In this document: positions 1 through 9,901 of the stretch, piece by piece
Layout of the letters: every line of letters begins with the position of its first letter
Numbering within the stretch: the first letter of the stretch is position 1
Position numbers and translations under genes: made by a program
The notes under the pieces: model-generated
What the model was told of the DNA's origin: nothing
The model's database searches: none
What the model saw: the letters and a program-made list of their open reading frames with translations, nothing else
Assembly: GCF_900108505.1 (NCBI RefSeq)
Contig: NZ_FNWU01000002.1
Location: forward strand, 1-64,000
Length of the DNA: 64,000 nt
From: Halopenitus malekzadehii
Lineage (GTDB): Archaea; Halobacteriota; Halobacteria; Halobacteriales; Haloferacaceae
Reading direction: 5' to 3'

Positions 1-46
1 GTCGGCTCTCGAGCCGAGCCATTCACCAGCTGGCACAGTAGCCAGT
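1..46 (-). rRNA. rrl: 23S rRNA, 5' end only (partial)
   Basis: Read on the minus strand, the first bases of the window give CTGGCTACTGTGCCAGCTGG followed by a GCTCGGCTC motif. This matches the conserved start of haloarchaeal 23S rRNA, where the 5' end pairs in helix 1. Only the first ~46 nt are inside the window; the gene continues past the left edge. The exact 5' end is inferred by resemblance and could be off by a few bases. The order 16S, tRNA-Ala, 23S on one strand is the normal haloarchaeal rRNA operon. Confidence 0.8.
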
Positions 47-260
47 TGTTACTATACGTCCACGAACTCGTTCGCCGAGTTCAGTGGGCGTCTGGATCGC
101 ACGTATACACGGTCGTCATCGAATCACCCCGGGTGTGAACGGGCGTGTTCGTCGAACCCTTCCTACCCACGGTTTCCCGGGGTAGTGCATCGGTCGTTGC
201 TTCACTCCCGGTTGCGACCGACCCCACTTAAGGGGACGGTTTCAAGCCGGGCGTGGTACA
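47..260 (-). other. 16S-23S spacer between tRNA-Ala and 23S
   Basis: This 214-bp stretch separates tRNA-Ala from the 23S 5' end and has no coding capacity worth calling. It carries CCCCTTAAGTGGGG (minus strand, about 224-237). The TTAAG core resembles haloarchaeal rRNA promoter boxes, and internal spacer promoters are known in this group, so a spacer promoter for 23S is possible. The rest should hold the 23S processing stem. Confidence 0.5.
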
Positions 261-332
261 TGGACCCGCTGGGATTCGAACCCAGGGCATCCTCCTTGCA
301 AGGGAGGCACTCTCCCACTGAGCTACGGGCCC
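261..332 (-). tRNA. tRNA-Ala (anticodon TGC)
   Basis: The minus strand reads GGGCCCGTAGCTCAGTGGGA at the 5' end, an anticodon loop with TGC, the T-arm GGTTCGAATCC, and a closing CGGGTCC acceptor strand with discriminator A. The acceptor stem pairs at all seven positions with one G-U. No CCA is encoded and no intron is seen. Its place between 16S and 23S is the usual one for tRNA-Ala(UGC) in Halobacteria, and it is co-transcribed with the rRNAs. Confidence 0.97.
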
Positions 333-474
333 GCCCACCGTGCGGTGGGCGTGGTGTGTGTCTGTGTGAGCTCGATGGTCCATCGGTGTCCGGCCTGGCG
401 GCGAGGCGGGCGCGGGATCTGCAATACGCTGCAATGAGTGGTGAGCTCGCCCGTGTGGGCGAGTCTCGGTCTGT

Positions 475-1945
<1,471 letters not shown>

Positions 1946-2159
1946 GAATTCCTCGTGCGTGATTCCCCGCACGAGGGGGTGGCGGGATGTCGAACGACCA
2001 GATGGTCGTTGTCGATCACCGTTGTATTGCATGGTCCGTGCCCGGTGTCGCCGGCAGTGCCGGATGACACCGGACCATCAAGCTCACATCAGATGTCGGC
2101 TGACGGCGGACCGCAGAGGCGACATCCTCATTCAGTGTGGACTCGATGATTCAGGCCGA

Positions 2160-2382
2160 CCGGGCATAAACCCGTCGACCTGAGATCGAGTCCGGCGAAG
2201 CCGGGCCGAGTTGAACGGCCCGAGTTCGCGTCGCGTTCTTCGCATTACGTTCCGAGTAGTCGCCCATACATAAGGGCGTCGGAACGAGTTATCGACCGAC
2301 CGCGGAGCGGTCGACCGGTCGGAGCGCCCCGCGGATGGGGCGTCCGTTGCATTTCTGTCGAGGAGTGGTGATTACTTAACGC
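2160..2382 (-). promoter_or_regulatory. three tandem rRNA operon promoters
   Basis: Three TATA-like boxes lie upstream of 16S on the minus strand, each after a CGACG-type context: TTAAGTA (2373-2379), TTATGTA (2267-2273) and TTTATGC (about 2165-2171). They are about 106 and 102 bp apart. TTAAGTA/TTATGTA boxes with a GC-rich lead are the known style of haloarchaeal rRNA promoters, and tandem arrays of them are established in Halobacterium and relatives. Transcription starts are inferred about 25 bp downstream of each box. Confidence 0.75.
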
Positions 2383-2613
2383 CGTCGTTCGATCGGCGCC
2401 GCGTCACCCGGTTCCATGGGCCGTCATCCCGCCGACCACGGCGACGATATCCGACCACCGGCGGCGGCGATCCGGGCAACGATCTGGGCGACGCATCGAC
2501 GACGACGACCATCCCGACCGTTCATATGAGAACAACGCTCGTCAAATCCCGATAGAAAGCCGGTAGAAGGCGTTAAAACCGGGTTTTCGGAATCATCGTT
2601 TATAACACCGGCG

Positions 2614-2620
2614 TTTATAA
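2614..2620 (+). promoter_or_regulatory. TATA box of tbp
   Basis: TTTATAA lies about 30 bp before the tbp ATG, the spacing of a nearly leaderless haloarchaeal transcript. A second copy of GTTTATAA lies 14 bp further upstream (2598-2605) and ATATAAA sits close to the start codon (2634-2640). This triple TATA arrangement in front of the gene for the TATA-binding protein itself could permit autoregulation, but that is inference. Confidence 0.6.
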
Positions 2621-2648
2621 GGGGGGAGCACACATATAAAGGCGAACA

Positions 2649-3209
2649 ATGACGAATCCCGCAGAGTCGATCGAGATTCAGAACGTGGTTGCATCGACGG
2701 GGATCGGGCAGGAACTCGACCTGGAGGCGCTGGCGGAGGACCTTCCCGGCGCGGACTTCAACCCGGACAACTTCCCCGGGCTCGTCTACCGGACCCAGGA
2801 GCCGAAGGCGGCTGCACTCATCTTCCGATCGGGCAAGATCGTCTGTACGGGCGCAAAGAGCATCGACGACGTCCACGAGGCGCTTGGGATCATCTTCGAG
2901 AAGCTTCGAGATCTCACCATCCCGGTCGAGGACGACCCGGAGATCACGGTCCAGAACATCGTCTCGAGTGCGGACCTCGGACACAACCTGAACCTGAACG
3001 CGCTGGCGATCGGCCTCGGGCTCGAGGACGTCGAGTACGAACCCGAACAGTTCCCCGGGCTCGTCTACCGAATGGACGATCCTGACGTGGTCATCCTGTT
3101 GTTCGGCAGCGGGAAGATCGTCATCACCGGCGGGAAACACACCCACGACGCCGAGGAGGCCGTCGAGGAGATCGTCGATCGCATCGAGGATCTCGGTCTC
3201 CTCGGATAG
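2649..3209 (+). CDS. tbp: TATA-box-binding protein (TBP)
   Basis: This encodes the archaeal TBP that nucleates transcription initiation with TFB by binding promoter TATA boxes. The 186-residue length is typical. The protein is two direct repeats of about 90 residues forming the saddle: repeat 1 has IQNVVASTGIGQELDLEAL and FPGLVYR, with SGKIVCTGAKS near 61-71; repeat 2 has VQNIVSSADLGHNLNLNAL, then FPGLVYR and SGKIVITGGK near 151-160. An acidic tail ends the second repeat. The start is fixed by the upstream TATA box. It lies between the rRNA operon (divergent) and a same-strand gene of unknown role. Haloarchaea carry several TBPs; this looks like a standard, complete one. Confidence 0.97.
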   Translation: MTNPAESIEIQNVVASTGIGQELDLEALAEDLPGADFNPDNFPGLVYRTQEPKAAALIFRSGKIVCTGAKSIDDVHEALGIIFEKLRDLTIPVEDDPEITVQNIVSSADLGHNLNLNALAIGLGLEDVEYEPEQFPGLVYRMDDPDVVILLFGSGKIVITGGKHTHDAEEAVEEIVDRIEDLGLLG

Positions 3210-3290
3210 CACGGCCTCGAGACGGGTCCGGATCGATGATCGGCGACCGACGGCGACGATCCGCCGTAATACCTTTGAGAGTGGACGTCG

Positions 3291-3917
3291 ATGGATCAGG
3301 TAGTGGCATCCCGACGAGACGGATCGGGAGCCGGCAAGGCTCTCGATATCGTTCCGGGCGCCCCTGCGGGCGCGAACGAGGGGGCGTCCTCGGCATCGCA
3401 CGCACGCCGGTCCGCGGTCGATCCCCCGGTCCGGGATCCGACCGCGTACGCGTTCACCGACCACTTTCTCGACCGCGTCACCCAACCCGGACGGTACGTG
3501 ACCTTCGATGCGGTCCGTGAGGCGATCGTCCACGGACAGCTTCGGTGGAGCACCACCGACGGCTGGCGGTTCGCGTACACCGACGATGGGGTTCGATACG
3601 TGATCGTCGTCGAGGACACGGAGACACCGTCCCCGGTCGTCGTCACCGGGTGGACGGAGATCGTCGACCCGGAAGCCGCGCGTACCGCCCGTCGGTTCGA
3701 CGCGACCGACGTGGAGACGATCGAGCTTCGGTCGGCGCTCAGCGCTCGGTCGGAGGAACGGATCCCCGACGAGATCCGTCCGCGGGAGGTCGATCGACCC
3801 TTCACAGTCGGAAACCACCGGGTTCGAACCGACATCGGCGACGGATACGTCGTGTGTGCGGACTGTAACGGTCGGTTTCGGTCGAAGGCGACGCTCACGA
3901 CGCGTCACTGTCGGTAA
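3291..3917 (+). CDS. conserved haloarchaeal protein, DUF4258-like with C-terminal Cys/His motif
   Basis: The 208-residue protein has a low-complexity N-terminus (about 1-50) and then a compact domain (about 53-125). Its pattern (helix with FTDHFLDRV, GWRFAYTDDGVRYVIVVEDT, then VVTGWTEI) resembles DUF4258-type domains found in small toxin-like or housekeeping proteins. The C-terminus has CADC followed by THC, a likely incomplete zinc-finger-like motif. GC content and codon use match the flanking tbp and helicase, and it sits 81 bp after tbp on the same strand. The start could be one of several internal sites because the first 50 residues look disordered. Function is not known. Confidence 0.7.
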   Translation: MDQVVASRRDGSGAGKALDIVPGAPAGANEGASSASHARRSAVDPPVRDPTAYAFTDHFLDRVTQPGRYVTFDAVREAIVHGQLRWSTTDGWRFAYTDDGVRYVIVVEDTETPSPVVVTGWTEIVDPEAARTARRFDATDVETIELRSALSARSEERIPDEIRPREVDRPFTVGNHRVRTDIGDGYVVCADCNGRFRSKATLTTRHCR

Positions 3918-3994
3918 CGACACTCAATGAGCCCCGGCGACTCCTCGGTACCGAGCCGGCACGCATTTGCGCGAGCGCCACCATCGATCACCGG

Positions 3995-5851
3995 ATGAGC
4001 GACGGCACAGACGAGCAGGACGCCGACGGAACGGCGGTCGCCGAAGAGTCGATCTCGCGGGAGACGTTCTTCGACGCGTTACAGGCTGAGGGGCGACCGG
4101 TGGCGACGGCCCAGCAGGTTGCTCGCCGGCTCAGTGTGACGCAATCGGCCGCACGCGAGGGGCTCGATCGGCTGGCGTCCGGCGGGGACGTGGCTCGCGT
4201 CGACGTGGAGTCGGATCCGGTCGTGTTCTATCCGGCACGGTGGAACGACCTCGCGGCCCGCGAGCGAGTCGTCACCTTCCCGACCCGTCGGGAGATCGTG
4301 GTCGACCAACCGACACAGTACACACGCGCGCAGCTGTCGCAGTTCGCGCACCTCGTCGACACCTCGGGGACCGATCCCGGGACACGCGGGTACCTCTACC
4401 GGATTCGTCAGGAAGACGTCTGGGCAGCGCCGTTCGACGACGTGTCGGGGCTGCTCGCGAGCCTTCGGTCGGTACTGCCGAACAGACACGACCATCTCGA
4501 GGAGTGGATCCGCGACCAGTGGAAACGCGCGCACCGATTCCGGCTGTACACCCACGAGGAGGGCTACGTCGTCCTTGAGGCGGCCAGCGAGTCCCTGCTC
4601 GGCACGGTCGCCGAAGACCACCTCGCCGAGGACCACCTGCGGGCGCCGATCTCCGAGACGGAGGCGTGGGTCAACGAGTCGGCGATCGCCGCGATCAAGC
4701 GATCGCTCTACGAGGCCGGCTATCCGGTCGAGGACGACAGGGACCTCGAGGAGGGGGATCCGATCGACGTCGAACTGGCGGCGGATCTTCGGGACTACCA
4801 GGAGGGGTGGGTCGAAACCTTCCTCGAGAAGCGTTCCGGCGTCTACGTCGGCCCGCCAGGGTCCGGAAAGACGGTCGCGGCGATCGGCACGCTCGCGGCG
4901 GTCGGCGGCGAAACCCTGATCCTCGTTCCCTCACGCGAGCTGGCCGAGCAATGGCGAACGGAGCTGCTCACGCACACGACCCTGGACGCCGAACAGATCG
5001 GCCAGTACCACGGCGGGGAAAAGGCGATCCGGCCGGTGACGATCGCGACCTACCAGACCGCCGGGATGGACCGCCATCGACAGCTGTTCGACACTCGGGA
5101 GTGGGGACTGATCGTCTACGACGAGGCTCACCACATCCCGAGCCCGGTCTTCTCGCGGTCGGCGGACCTGCAGGCGAAGCACCGACTGGGACTGTCGGCG
5201 ACGCCGGTCCGGGAGACGGGCAACGAGGACGAGATCTACACCCTCATCGGGCCGCCGATCGGCGCCGACTGGGACGCCCTGTTCGAGGCCGGGTTCGTCC
5301 AGGAGCCCGAAGTCGAGATCCGGTACGTCCCCTGGCGCGATGACGACGCGCGCAACGCGTACGTGAGCGCGGACGGGCGCGAACGATACCGGCTCGCCGC
5401 GAGCAACCCGACGAAGGCCACGGAGATCCGCAGCCTGCTGGAGGCGCATCCGGGCAAGAAGGCGCTCGTCTTCGTCGAGTATCTCGATCAGGGCGAGCGG
5501 ATCGCCGAGGCACTCTCGGTCCCGTTCATCAGCGGCGAGACGCGCCACGCCGAGCGATCCCGCCTGTTCGAGGCGTTCCGCGAGGGCGACCGGCACGTGC
5601 TCGTCGTCTCCCGGGTCGGCGACGAGGGTATCGATCTCCCGAACGCGGAGCTCGCGATCGTCGCGTCCGGGCTCGGCGGGTCGCGCCGTCAGGGCGCACA
5701 GCGAGCCGGCCGAACGATGCGTCCCACAGGGTCGGCGCTCGTGTACGTGCTCGCGACGCGCGGATCCGCCGAGGAGGAGTTCGCACAGCGGCAGATGCGT
5801 CATCTGGCACAGAAGGGGATCCGCGTTCGAGAGACGACCGTCGATTCGTGA
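3995..5851 (+). CDS. rad25: XPB/Rad25-type superfamily 2 DNA helicase
   Basis: This is an archaeal homologue of the XPB/Rad25 helicase, a DNA translocase linked to nucleotide excision repair and transcription. At 618 residues it has an N-terminal winged-helix-like segment (about 25-75), then a damage-recognition-like region. The ATPase core has Walker A GPPGSGKT (about 286-293), DEAH in VYDEAHH (about 376-380), motif III LSATP (about 400) and C-terminal helicase motifs RVGDEGIDLPNAE and QRAGRTMRP. All catalytic motifs are intact. It is transcribed from the same strand as tbp, 77 bp after the preceding gene. Haloarchaea often have more than one Rad25, so an a/b assignment is not possible here. 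Confidence 0.92.
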   Translation: MSDGTDEQDADGTAVAEESISRETFFDALQAEGRPVATAQQVARRLSVTQSAAREGLDRLASGGDVARVDVESDPVVFYPARWNDLAARERVVTFPTRREIVVDQPTQYTRAQLSQFAHLVDTSGTDPGTRGYLYRIRQEDVWAAPFDDVSGLLASLRSVLPNRHDHLEEWIRDQWKRAHRFRLYTHEEGYVVLEAASESLLGTVAEDHLAEDHLRAPISETEAWVNESAIAAIKRSLYEAGYPVEDDRDLEEGDPIDVELAADLRDYQEGWVETFLEKRSGVYVGPPGSGKTVAAIGTLAAVGGETLILVPSRELAEQWRTELLTHTTLDAEQIGQYHGGEKAIRPVTIATYQTAGMDRHRQLFDTREWGLIVYDEAHHIPSPVFSRSADLQAKHRLGLSATPVRETGNEDEIYTLIGPPIGADWDALFEAGFVQEPEVEIRYVPWRDDDARNAYVSADGRERYRLAASNPTKATEIRSLLEAHPGKKALVFVEYLDQGERIAEALSVPFISGETRHAERSRLFEAFREGDRHVLVVSRVGDEGIDLPNAELAIVASGLGGSRRQGAQRAGRTMRPTGSALVYVLATRGSAEEEFAQRQMRHLAQKGIRVRETTVDS

Positions 5852-5920
5852 CCGGTCGTCGCCTCATCGAGCGAGGCGACGTCGTCGCTGCCCGACCCAC
5901 CGTCACCGCCTGCGGCGCCG

Positions 5921-6937
5921 TCACTCCGCCGACTCGTCGATCACGTACCGCAGCGGCTCCTCGTCGACGAGCCGTGCGTCACCGGTCGCAACCAGATCCG
6001 TGAGGTGGCTCGCGGCCTCCCCGGCACCCATCTTGGCGTGGATCCCGTACAGCTCGCCGAAGAGGTCCTCCGCGATCTCCCACGGCGTCGCGGGATCCGG
6101 CGATCGCTCCGTCAGCGCATCGCGGACGTTTCCTCGACGTTCGCCGTGGTGATCCCGGATCGTTCCGATCCGATCGTCGAGATCGAGCGGCGTGCCGTGT
6201 CCCGGATACGCCGTCGTCGTCTCCGGGTCATACCGATCGTCAAGCCGGTCGAGCGTTCGGCGATAGGTCGACAGTGGATCCTCGAGGCGCGTATCTCCCC
6301 CGCCGACGTTCGGCGTGTACGTCGCGAGGACGGCGTCCCCGACGAAGAGGGCGCTCCGATCGTCGTCGCGCTCGCGCGTCTCGCCTCCATACGTATCGCT
6401 CTCGTGATCACCCTGGTCGGCGATTCGGTCGTGGAACGCGACGTGCCCACGCGTGTGCCCGGACGTGTCGATGACCTCCAAACCGGCAATGACGTCGCCG
6501 TCGTGAAGGTCGGACACGGGCGTTCGATCGGGCATCGGTGAGGGCGTGTCGCCGTCGACGACCGCCTCGACGGTCTCGTCGGGAACGCCCCAGTCTCGGA
6601 GCGCAGCCGCGTCACGATCGAGGCGACGATCGCGCGCGGTCGCGTACTCCCGGACGAGCGGGGCGTCGTCGGAACCCATCCACAGCGTCGCGTCGGCTGC
6701 GTCAGCGATCCGCGGCGCCGATCCGGCGTGGTCGACGTGCCAGTGAGTGACGAGGACGTGCTCGAGGTCTTCGAGGGCGAGACCCGTGTCGTCGATCGCC
6801 GACAGGAGCGTCTCGAAGGCCGCCTCACCGGGCGGGCCGGGGTCGATCAGAACGCCGCGCTCGGGTAGCAGGTACGCGCTGTTGGCTCCCTCCGGACTGC
6901 CGGCTCCAAACCCGATACGGACGACGTCGGCAGTCAT
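5921..6937 (-). CDS. metallo-beta-lactamase-fold hydrolase
   Basis: This 338-residue MBL-fold protein has the zinc-binding HWHVDHAG motif (about 65-72), a downstream DTSGHTRGHVAFH segment and a YPGHGTPL histidine motif, so the di-zinc site is complete. The family includes glyoxalase II-like thioesterases and other hydrolases; the substrate cannot be told from sequence. The C-terminal ~80 residues are helical and winged-helix-like, as in LACTB2-type MBL proteins. It is convergent with the helicase, with about 70 bp between stops. Codon use is that of the GC-rich core genome. Confidence 0.88.
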   Translation of the reverse strand: MTADVVRIGFGAGSPEGANSAYLLPERGVLIDPGPPGEAAFETLLSAIDDTGLALEDLEHVLVTHWHVDHAGSAPRIADAADATLWMGSDDAPLVREYATARDRRLDRDAAALRDWGVPDETVEAVVDGDTPSPMPDRTPVSDLHDGDVIAGLEVIDTSGHTRGHVAFHDRIADQGDHESDTYGGETRERDDDRSALFVGDAVLATYTPNVGGGDTRLEDPLSTYRRTLDRLDDRYDPETTTAYPGHGTPLDLDDRIGTIRDHHGERRGNVRDALTERSPDPATPWEIAEDLFGELYGIHAKMGAGEAASHLTDLVATGDARLVDEEPLRYVIDESAE

Positions 6938-7126
6938 CGTGGCGATCCTCCAGGCGTGGGAAACGGCATAGTCATTAGCCGGCTGTGGGTTCGCGAACGG
7001 GTTACGCCTGTCGACCGAGGCGTTGACCGGGACCGCGGTCCGCCCGGTTTCGACGGTGCGATCGACCCACGGGGACGGGACGAAAGAGAACCCTTAAGTC
7101 CGGGTCGTCACCTACGTTGGACCGTA

Positions 7127-7200
7127 CCGGACTTAGCTCAGCCTGGTAGAGCAGCCGACTGTAGATCGGCTTGCCCCCCGTTCAAATCGGGGAGTCCGGA
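7127..7200 (+). tRNA. tRNA-Tyr (anticodon GTA)
   Basis: The gene starts CCGGACTTAGCTCAGCCTGG and ends with AGTCCGGA, a perfectly paired seven-base acceptor stem with discriminator A. The anticodon loop CTGTAGA carries GTA. The T-arm is CCCCGTTCAAATCGGGG. There is no intron and no encoded CCA. A TTAAG box at 7094-7098, about 30 bp upstream, is a likely promoter. Confidence 0.97.
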
Positions 7201-7454
7201 TCCTTCGTCTTCCAAACCGGTAGCAGCTCGCATCCGTCGACCAGTCTCCACACAGCCACGGTACCCACACGATGGGGCCGATGGGCAAGAGATCAGTTGG
7301 TAGTCGGGACGTGACCAGGGATCGGGTTCCCGACGACGGTCGTCCCAGCACGTTCCCTCGCGACACGGCAAAGCGCCCCACGGCGGCCGTGAAACGGAAC
7401 TGTTTTAATTCGGTCAATCATACCGATGGATGCGTTCAGACGAACGCGCTACAC

Positions 7455-7529
7455 GCTCCGATGGTGTAGTCCGGCCAATCATATTGCCCTCTCGAGGCGA
7501 TGACCTGGGTTCGAATCCCAGTCGGAGCA
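7455..7529 (+). tRNA. tRNA-Glu (anticodon CTC)
   Basis: The gene starts GCTCCGATGGTGTAGTCCGG and ends GTCGGAGCA; acceptor arms pair fully. The anticodon loop CTCTCGA carries CTC, and the T-arm is CTGGGTTCGAATCCCAG. A TTTTAA box at 7402-7407 is a probable promoter. An integrase gene follows 247 bp downstream on the same strand, so the 3' half of this tRNA is the obvious attachment site for the element that begins here. No second copy of the tRNA 3' end was found by eye in the window. Confidence 0.96.
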
Positions 7530-7630
7530 TCCTAATCCGACTACCTTCTTGCGGTTTTGGCCTGCGTAGGCCAGCTATGATCGACTCAACGCTCAGACCA
7601 AGCAAATTCGAAGGATTCACACACAGCCAC

Positions 7631-7742
7631 GCAGTCTTGCGATTTTCCGATTTCGCCGGGCTATCCGGTTCGCAGGAACCAGAGACGACATCGGTGCAGT
7701 CGTGCGATTCCGCAATTTGCCCACTGAAACCGGATTCGCAGG
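7631..7742 (+). repeat. imperfect direct repeat before the integrase
   Basis: Two copies of about 46 bp (7631-7676 and 7696-7742) share GCAGTC(T/G)TGCGATT at the left and CGG(A)TTCGCAGG at the right, with a diverged middle. They are 65 bp apart start to start, between tRNA-Glu and the integrase start. Position and size fit integrase arm-binding sites, but that is inference. A short GGCCTGCGTAGGCC hairpin lies just upstream at 7559-7572. Confidence 0.55.
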
Positions 7743-7776
7743 GTCGACTCCAAAATCGAAGGACGGTGGTCAGTTT

Positions 7777-8880
7777 ATGATCGACCTCGATGACTACCCT
7801 GTCGTCACGGAAAACTCTGAAGAATTCCTCAATCATCGACAACTGCTGGACTATCGATCCGAGCGCGAAGAGTGCCTTCGCTGGTTGCTCACGTTCGGGA
7901 AGAAGCCCACCGAAGCAGTCGGCTACGCGAAGGGAACTGTGAAACCCCGTTGCTACCGGATGGATCGATTCTATCGGTACGTCTGGGAGCTCGAAGGCGG
8001 CTATACGGTGAATCTCACTCACGACCACGCCGACTCGTGGATGAATCATCTCGCTCAGCGTGACGTGAGCGCGGCCCACAAGCGGAACTGCCAGAAGGCA
8101 CTCCTTATGCTATACAAGTGGCTCCATCACGAACGAGGGCTCGGCGAGTGGGAACCCGAGTTCCGATTCTCCGCCGACAGTAGTTCAAAGCCACGCGACT
8201 ACCTTACGAGAGATGAACGACGCGCCATCCGTGACGCTGCCTTGGAATACGGATCTGTTCCATCGTACAATAACCTCACTCCCTCGGAACGTGATCGTTG
8301 GAAACAATATCTCGCCCAGCGGTTCGAGAAACCCAAGTCCGAAGTGACTCCTGAAGACTGGGACCGCGCGAATGGCTGGAAGTTTCCGTCTCTTGTCTGG
8401 GCCAGTCTCGACACTGGACTCCGTCCGATAGAAGTCGAACGGGCTGCGGTATCTTGGGTCGACACCGACAATAGCGTGTTACGTATCCCGAAGGAAGAGA
8501 GCGCGAAAAATAGAGAACATTGGGTCGTTGGAGTGAGAGATAAAACAGCTGAAGTCCTCTCGAAGTGGTGCCAACAACGACAAAATTACCCAGAGTACGA
8601 TGATACTGACACCCTCTGGCTGACTCGTAAACAGAACCCGTATGGGAAGTCAGCGCTTCGTGGACTATTGCACCGGTTATGTGAAATTGCCGGCATCGAG
8701 ATTGAGCATCGACAGATGAGCTGGTACACGATACGTCACTCTGTTGGCACTTATATGACGAGAGAAGAAGATCTTGCGGCAGCGCAGGCTCAGCTTCGTC
8801 ATCGCTCCCCCGAGACGACGATGAAGTATGATCAAACGCCGGTTGAAGATCGACGAGATGCTCTAGATCGGATGGGTTGA
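7777..8880 (+). CDS. tyrosine recombinase / integrase next to tRNA-Glu
   Basis: This is a phage-type integrase of about 367 residues. It has an N-terminal SAM-like core-binding domain (about 30-130) and a C-terminal catalytic domain with TGLRPIE (box I Arg), WYTIRHS (box II; about 316-322), an LRHRSPETT segment and MKYDQ with the nucleophile Tyr. The usual first His of H-x-x-R is Tyr (Y317-T-I-R320). A conserved SYNNLTPSERDRW segment (about 160-175) sits between the two domains and recurs in the integrase at 14763-15887. The ATG at 7777 is preferred because upstream codons run into the direct repeats. It lies downstream of tRNA-Glu and probably catalysed integration there. Confidence 0.9.
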   Translation: MIDLDDYPVVTENSEEFLNHRQLLDYRSEREECLRWLLTFGKKPTEAVGYAKGTVKPRCYRMDRFYRYVWELEGGYTVNLTHDHADSWMNHLAQRDVSAAHKRNCQKALLMLYKWLHHERGLGEWEPEFRFSADSSSKPRDYLTRDERRAIRDAALEYGSVPSYNNLTPSERDRWKQYLAQRFEKPKSEVTPEDWDRANGWKFPSLVWASLDTGLRPIEVERAAVSWVDTDNSVLRIPKEESAKNREHWVVGVRDKTAEVLSKWCQQRQNYPEYDDTDTLWLTRKQNPYGKSALRGLLHRLCEIAGIEIEHRQMSWYTIRHSVGTYMTREEDLAAAQAQLRHRSPETTMKYDQTPVEDRRDALDRMG

Positions 8881-8917
8881 CATCCCCCTCCGTATACACG
8901 CGGAAGAGGATGTCAAG
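8878..8917. repeat. near-palindrome overlapping integrase stop
   Basis: TGACATCCcccTCCG and CGGAagAGGATGTCA face each other around TATACACG. The right arm ends GAGGATGTCAAG, the same string that closes IS200/IS605-type right ends further on (10460-10471, 11034-11043). It could be a terminator of the integrase gene, a solo IS end or both. Confidence 0.5.
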
Positions 8918-9205
8918 AAGGAAAAGCTGGGCGTGCGACCGGAAGGTCGCCGCCCAGTGCTCTGTCGGAAACACAGCTCATCATCCGACTGCCCAGTGAC
9001 CAGATCCAAGAAATCACGTCTTACAAGCAGCGCTGCGTACGGTGAGATCTTCACCACGTGTTCGTCGCTCGTGTCGAACTCATCCAAGTTGTACTGCGTC
9101 TTCAGCTCACGGAACAACACCTCAACTCCCCACCGACAGCGGTAGATCTGCGCCAAACACAGATCGTTATTCACACGAGATCGATAGCCGATGCGAACTG
9201 ATTCG
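8918..9205 (-). pseudogene. IS4-family transposase C-terminal remnant
   Basis: The minus strand encodes GYRSRVNNDLCLAQ and then YRCRWGVEVLFRELK, which fits the IS4-family Y-(2)-R-(3)-E-(6)-K signature carrying the last catalytic Glu. It continues with NLDEFDTSDEHVVKI. Near 8970 the frame shifts; the next frame continues with WAATFRSHAQ, also typical of this transposase tail. The upstream side stops at a TGA at about 9217, and the DDE N-terminal two thirds are missing. It is therefore a broken ISH8-like copy that lies against the end of the integrase gene. Confidence 0.8.
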
Positions 9206-9252
9206 TCAACTACTGTTCACAGCGGGTGAGGATGTTACTCCTGTTGAAACAA

Positions 9253-9305
9253 TTAGGTTGTTCTCACGTATTTCTCCATATTGTTCAGAACGTTAGGTTG
9301 TTCTC
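9253..9305. repeat. 13-bp direct repeat pair
   Basis: TTAGGTTGTTCTC occurs at 9253-9265 and again at 9293-9305, 40 bp apart, in a non-coding stretch upstream of the membrane-protein gene at 9452. It could be a regulator site or debris of the adjacent IS4 copy. Confidence 0.4.
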
Positions 9306-9451
9306 GCTTTACTGTAGAGCATACAGTTTTGACTTGATGACAGAACTCACACGGCGAACTGCGATACGAGTTTGTAGCGGCTCAGCACTTGCGCTGATCG
9401 CTGGCGATGGGATACTCACCAATTCGTCTTGTTTCTGACGAGGAAACCGGT

Positions 9452-9901
9452 ATGTCACGCAGCGACTCAGGTGGACTTTTCCACGCAGTGAAGCGAATGT
9501 TCTCCCCAGTATCAGCTTGGGCACCCCAATCGTGGGTTGTTCAGCCACGGCCACGTACTGCTGGGTATATTCTGATATTGGCGACTGGGACCGGCCTCAG
9601 TGTCACCGGTGCCCTGCTACCGGTTCATTTGTCGTGGTGGTGGCTCGATACCGCTGGGCACGTAATTGGAGGATTCACGCTTACACTCGGGTTGCTGATT
9701 CTGTTTTCCCGAATGTACACCGCAATTGGCGTCGTGATACTCTCACTCCTTTGGGAAGCAATTGAATGGAGCATTGGGTACCCGTTTCACGTCACACCTC
9801 TCGATACAAAGTTAGACCTACTTGCTGGATGGAGTGGATTAACTGTCGCACTTCTCGGTACAATACTCTATCAGTCTCTCGTCGATCGTATACGTCTTTG
9901 A
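9452..9901 (+). CDS. small polytopic membrane protein
   Basis: The 149-residue protein has a basic N-terminal region (about 1-35) followed by roughly four hydrophobic helices: GYILILATGTGLSVTGALL, a segment around WWLDTAGHVIGGFTLTLGLL, MYTAIGVVILSLLWEAIEW and LLAGWSGLTVALLGTIL. The pattern DTAGHVIGG plus WEAIEWSIGY resembles small DUF2238-like membrane proteins, but I do not recognise it with certainty. An ATG 45 bp further upstream is possible; 9452 follows an AGGAAACCGG stretch and begins the recognisable protein. It lies alone between two IS remnants in the accessory region. Confidence 0.6.
   Translation: MSRSDSGGLFHAVKRMFSPVSAWAPQSWVVQPRPRTAGYILILATGTGLSVTGALLPVHLSWWWLDTAGHVIGGFTLTLGLLILFSRMYTAIGVVILSLLWEAIEWSIGYPFHVTPLDTKLDLLAGWSGLTVALLGTILYQSLVDRIRL

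Noticed and set aside
2424-3923. Long minus-strand frame across tbp and the next gene
   Set aside because: It is Arg/Asp-rich, without family, and lies opposite two real genes; it is a high-GC antisense artefact.
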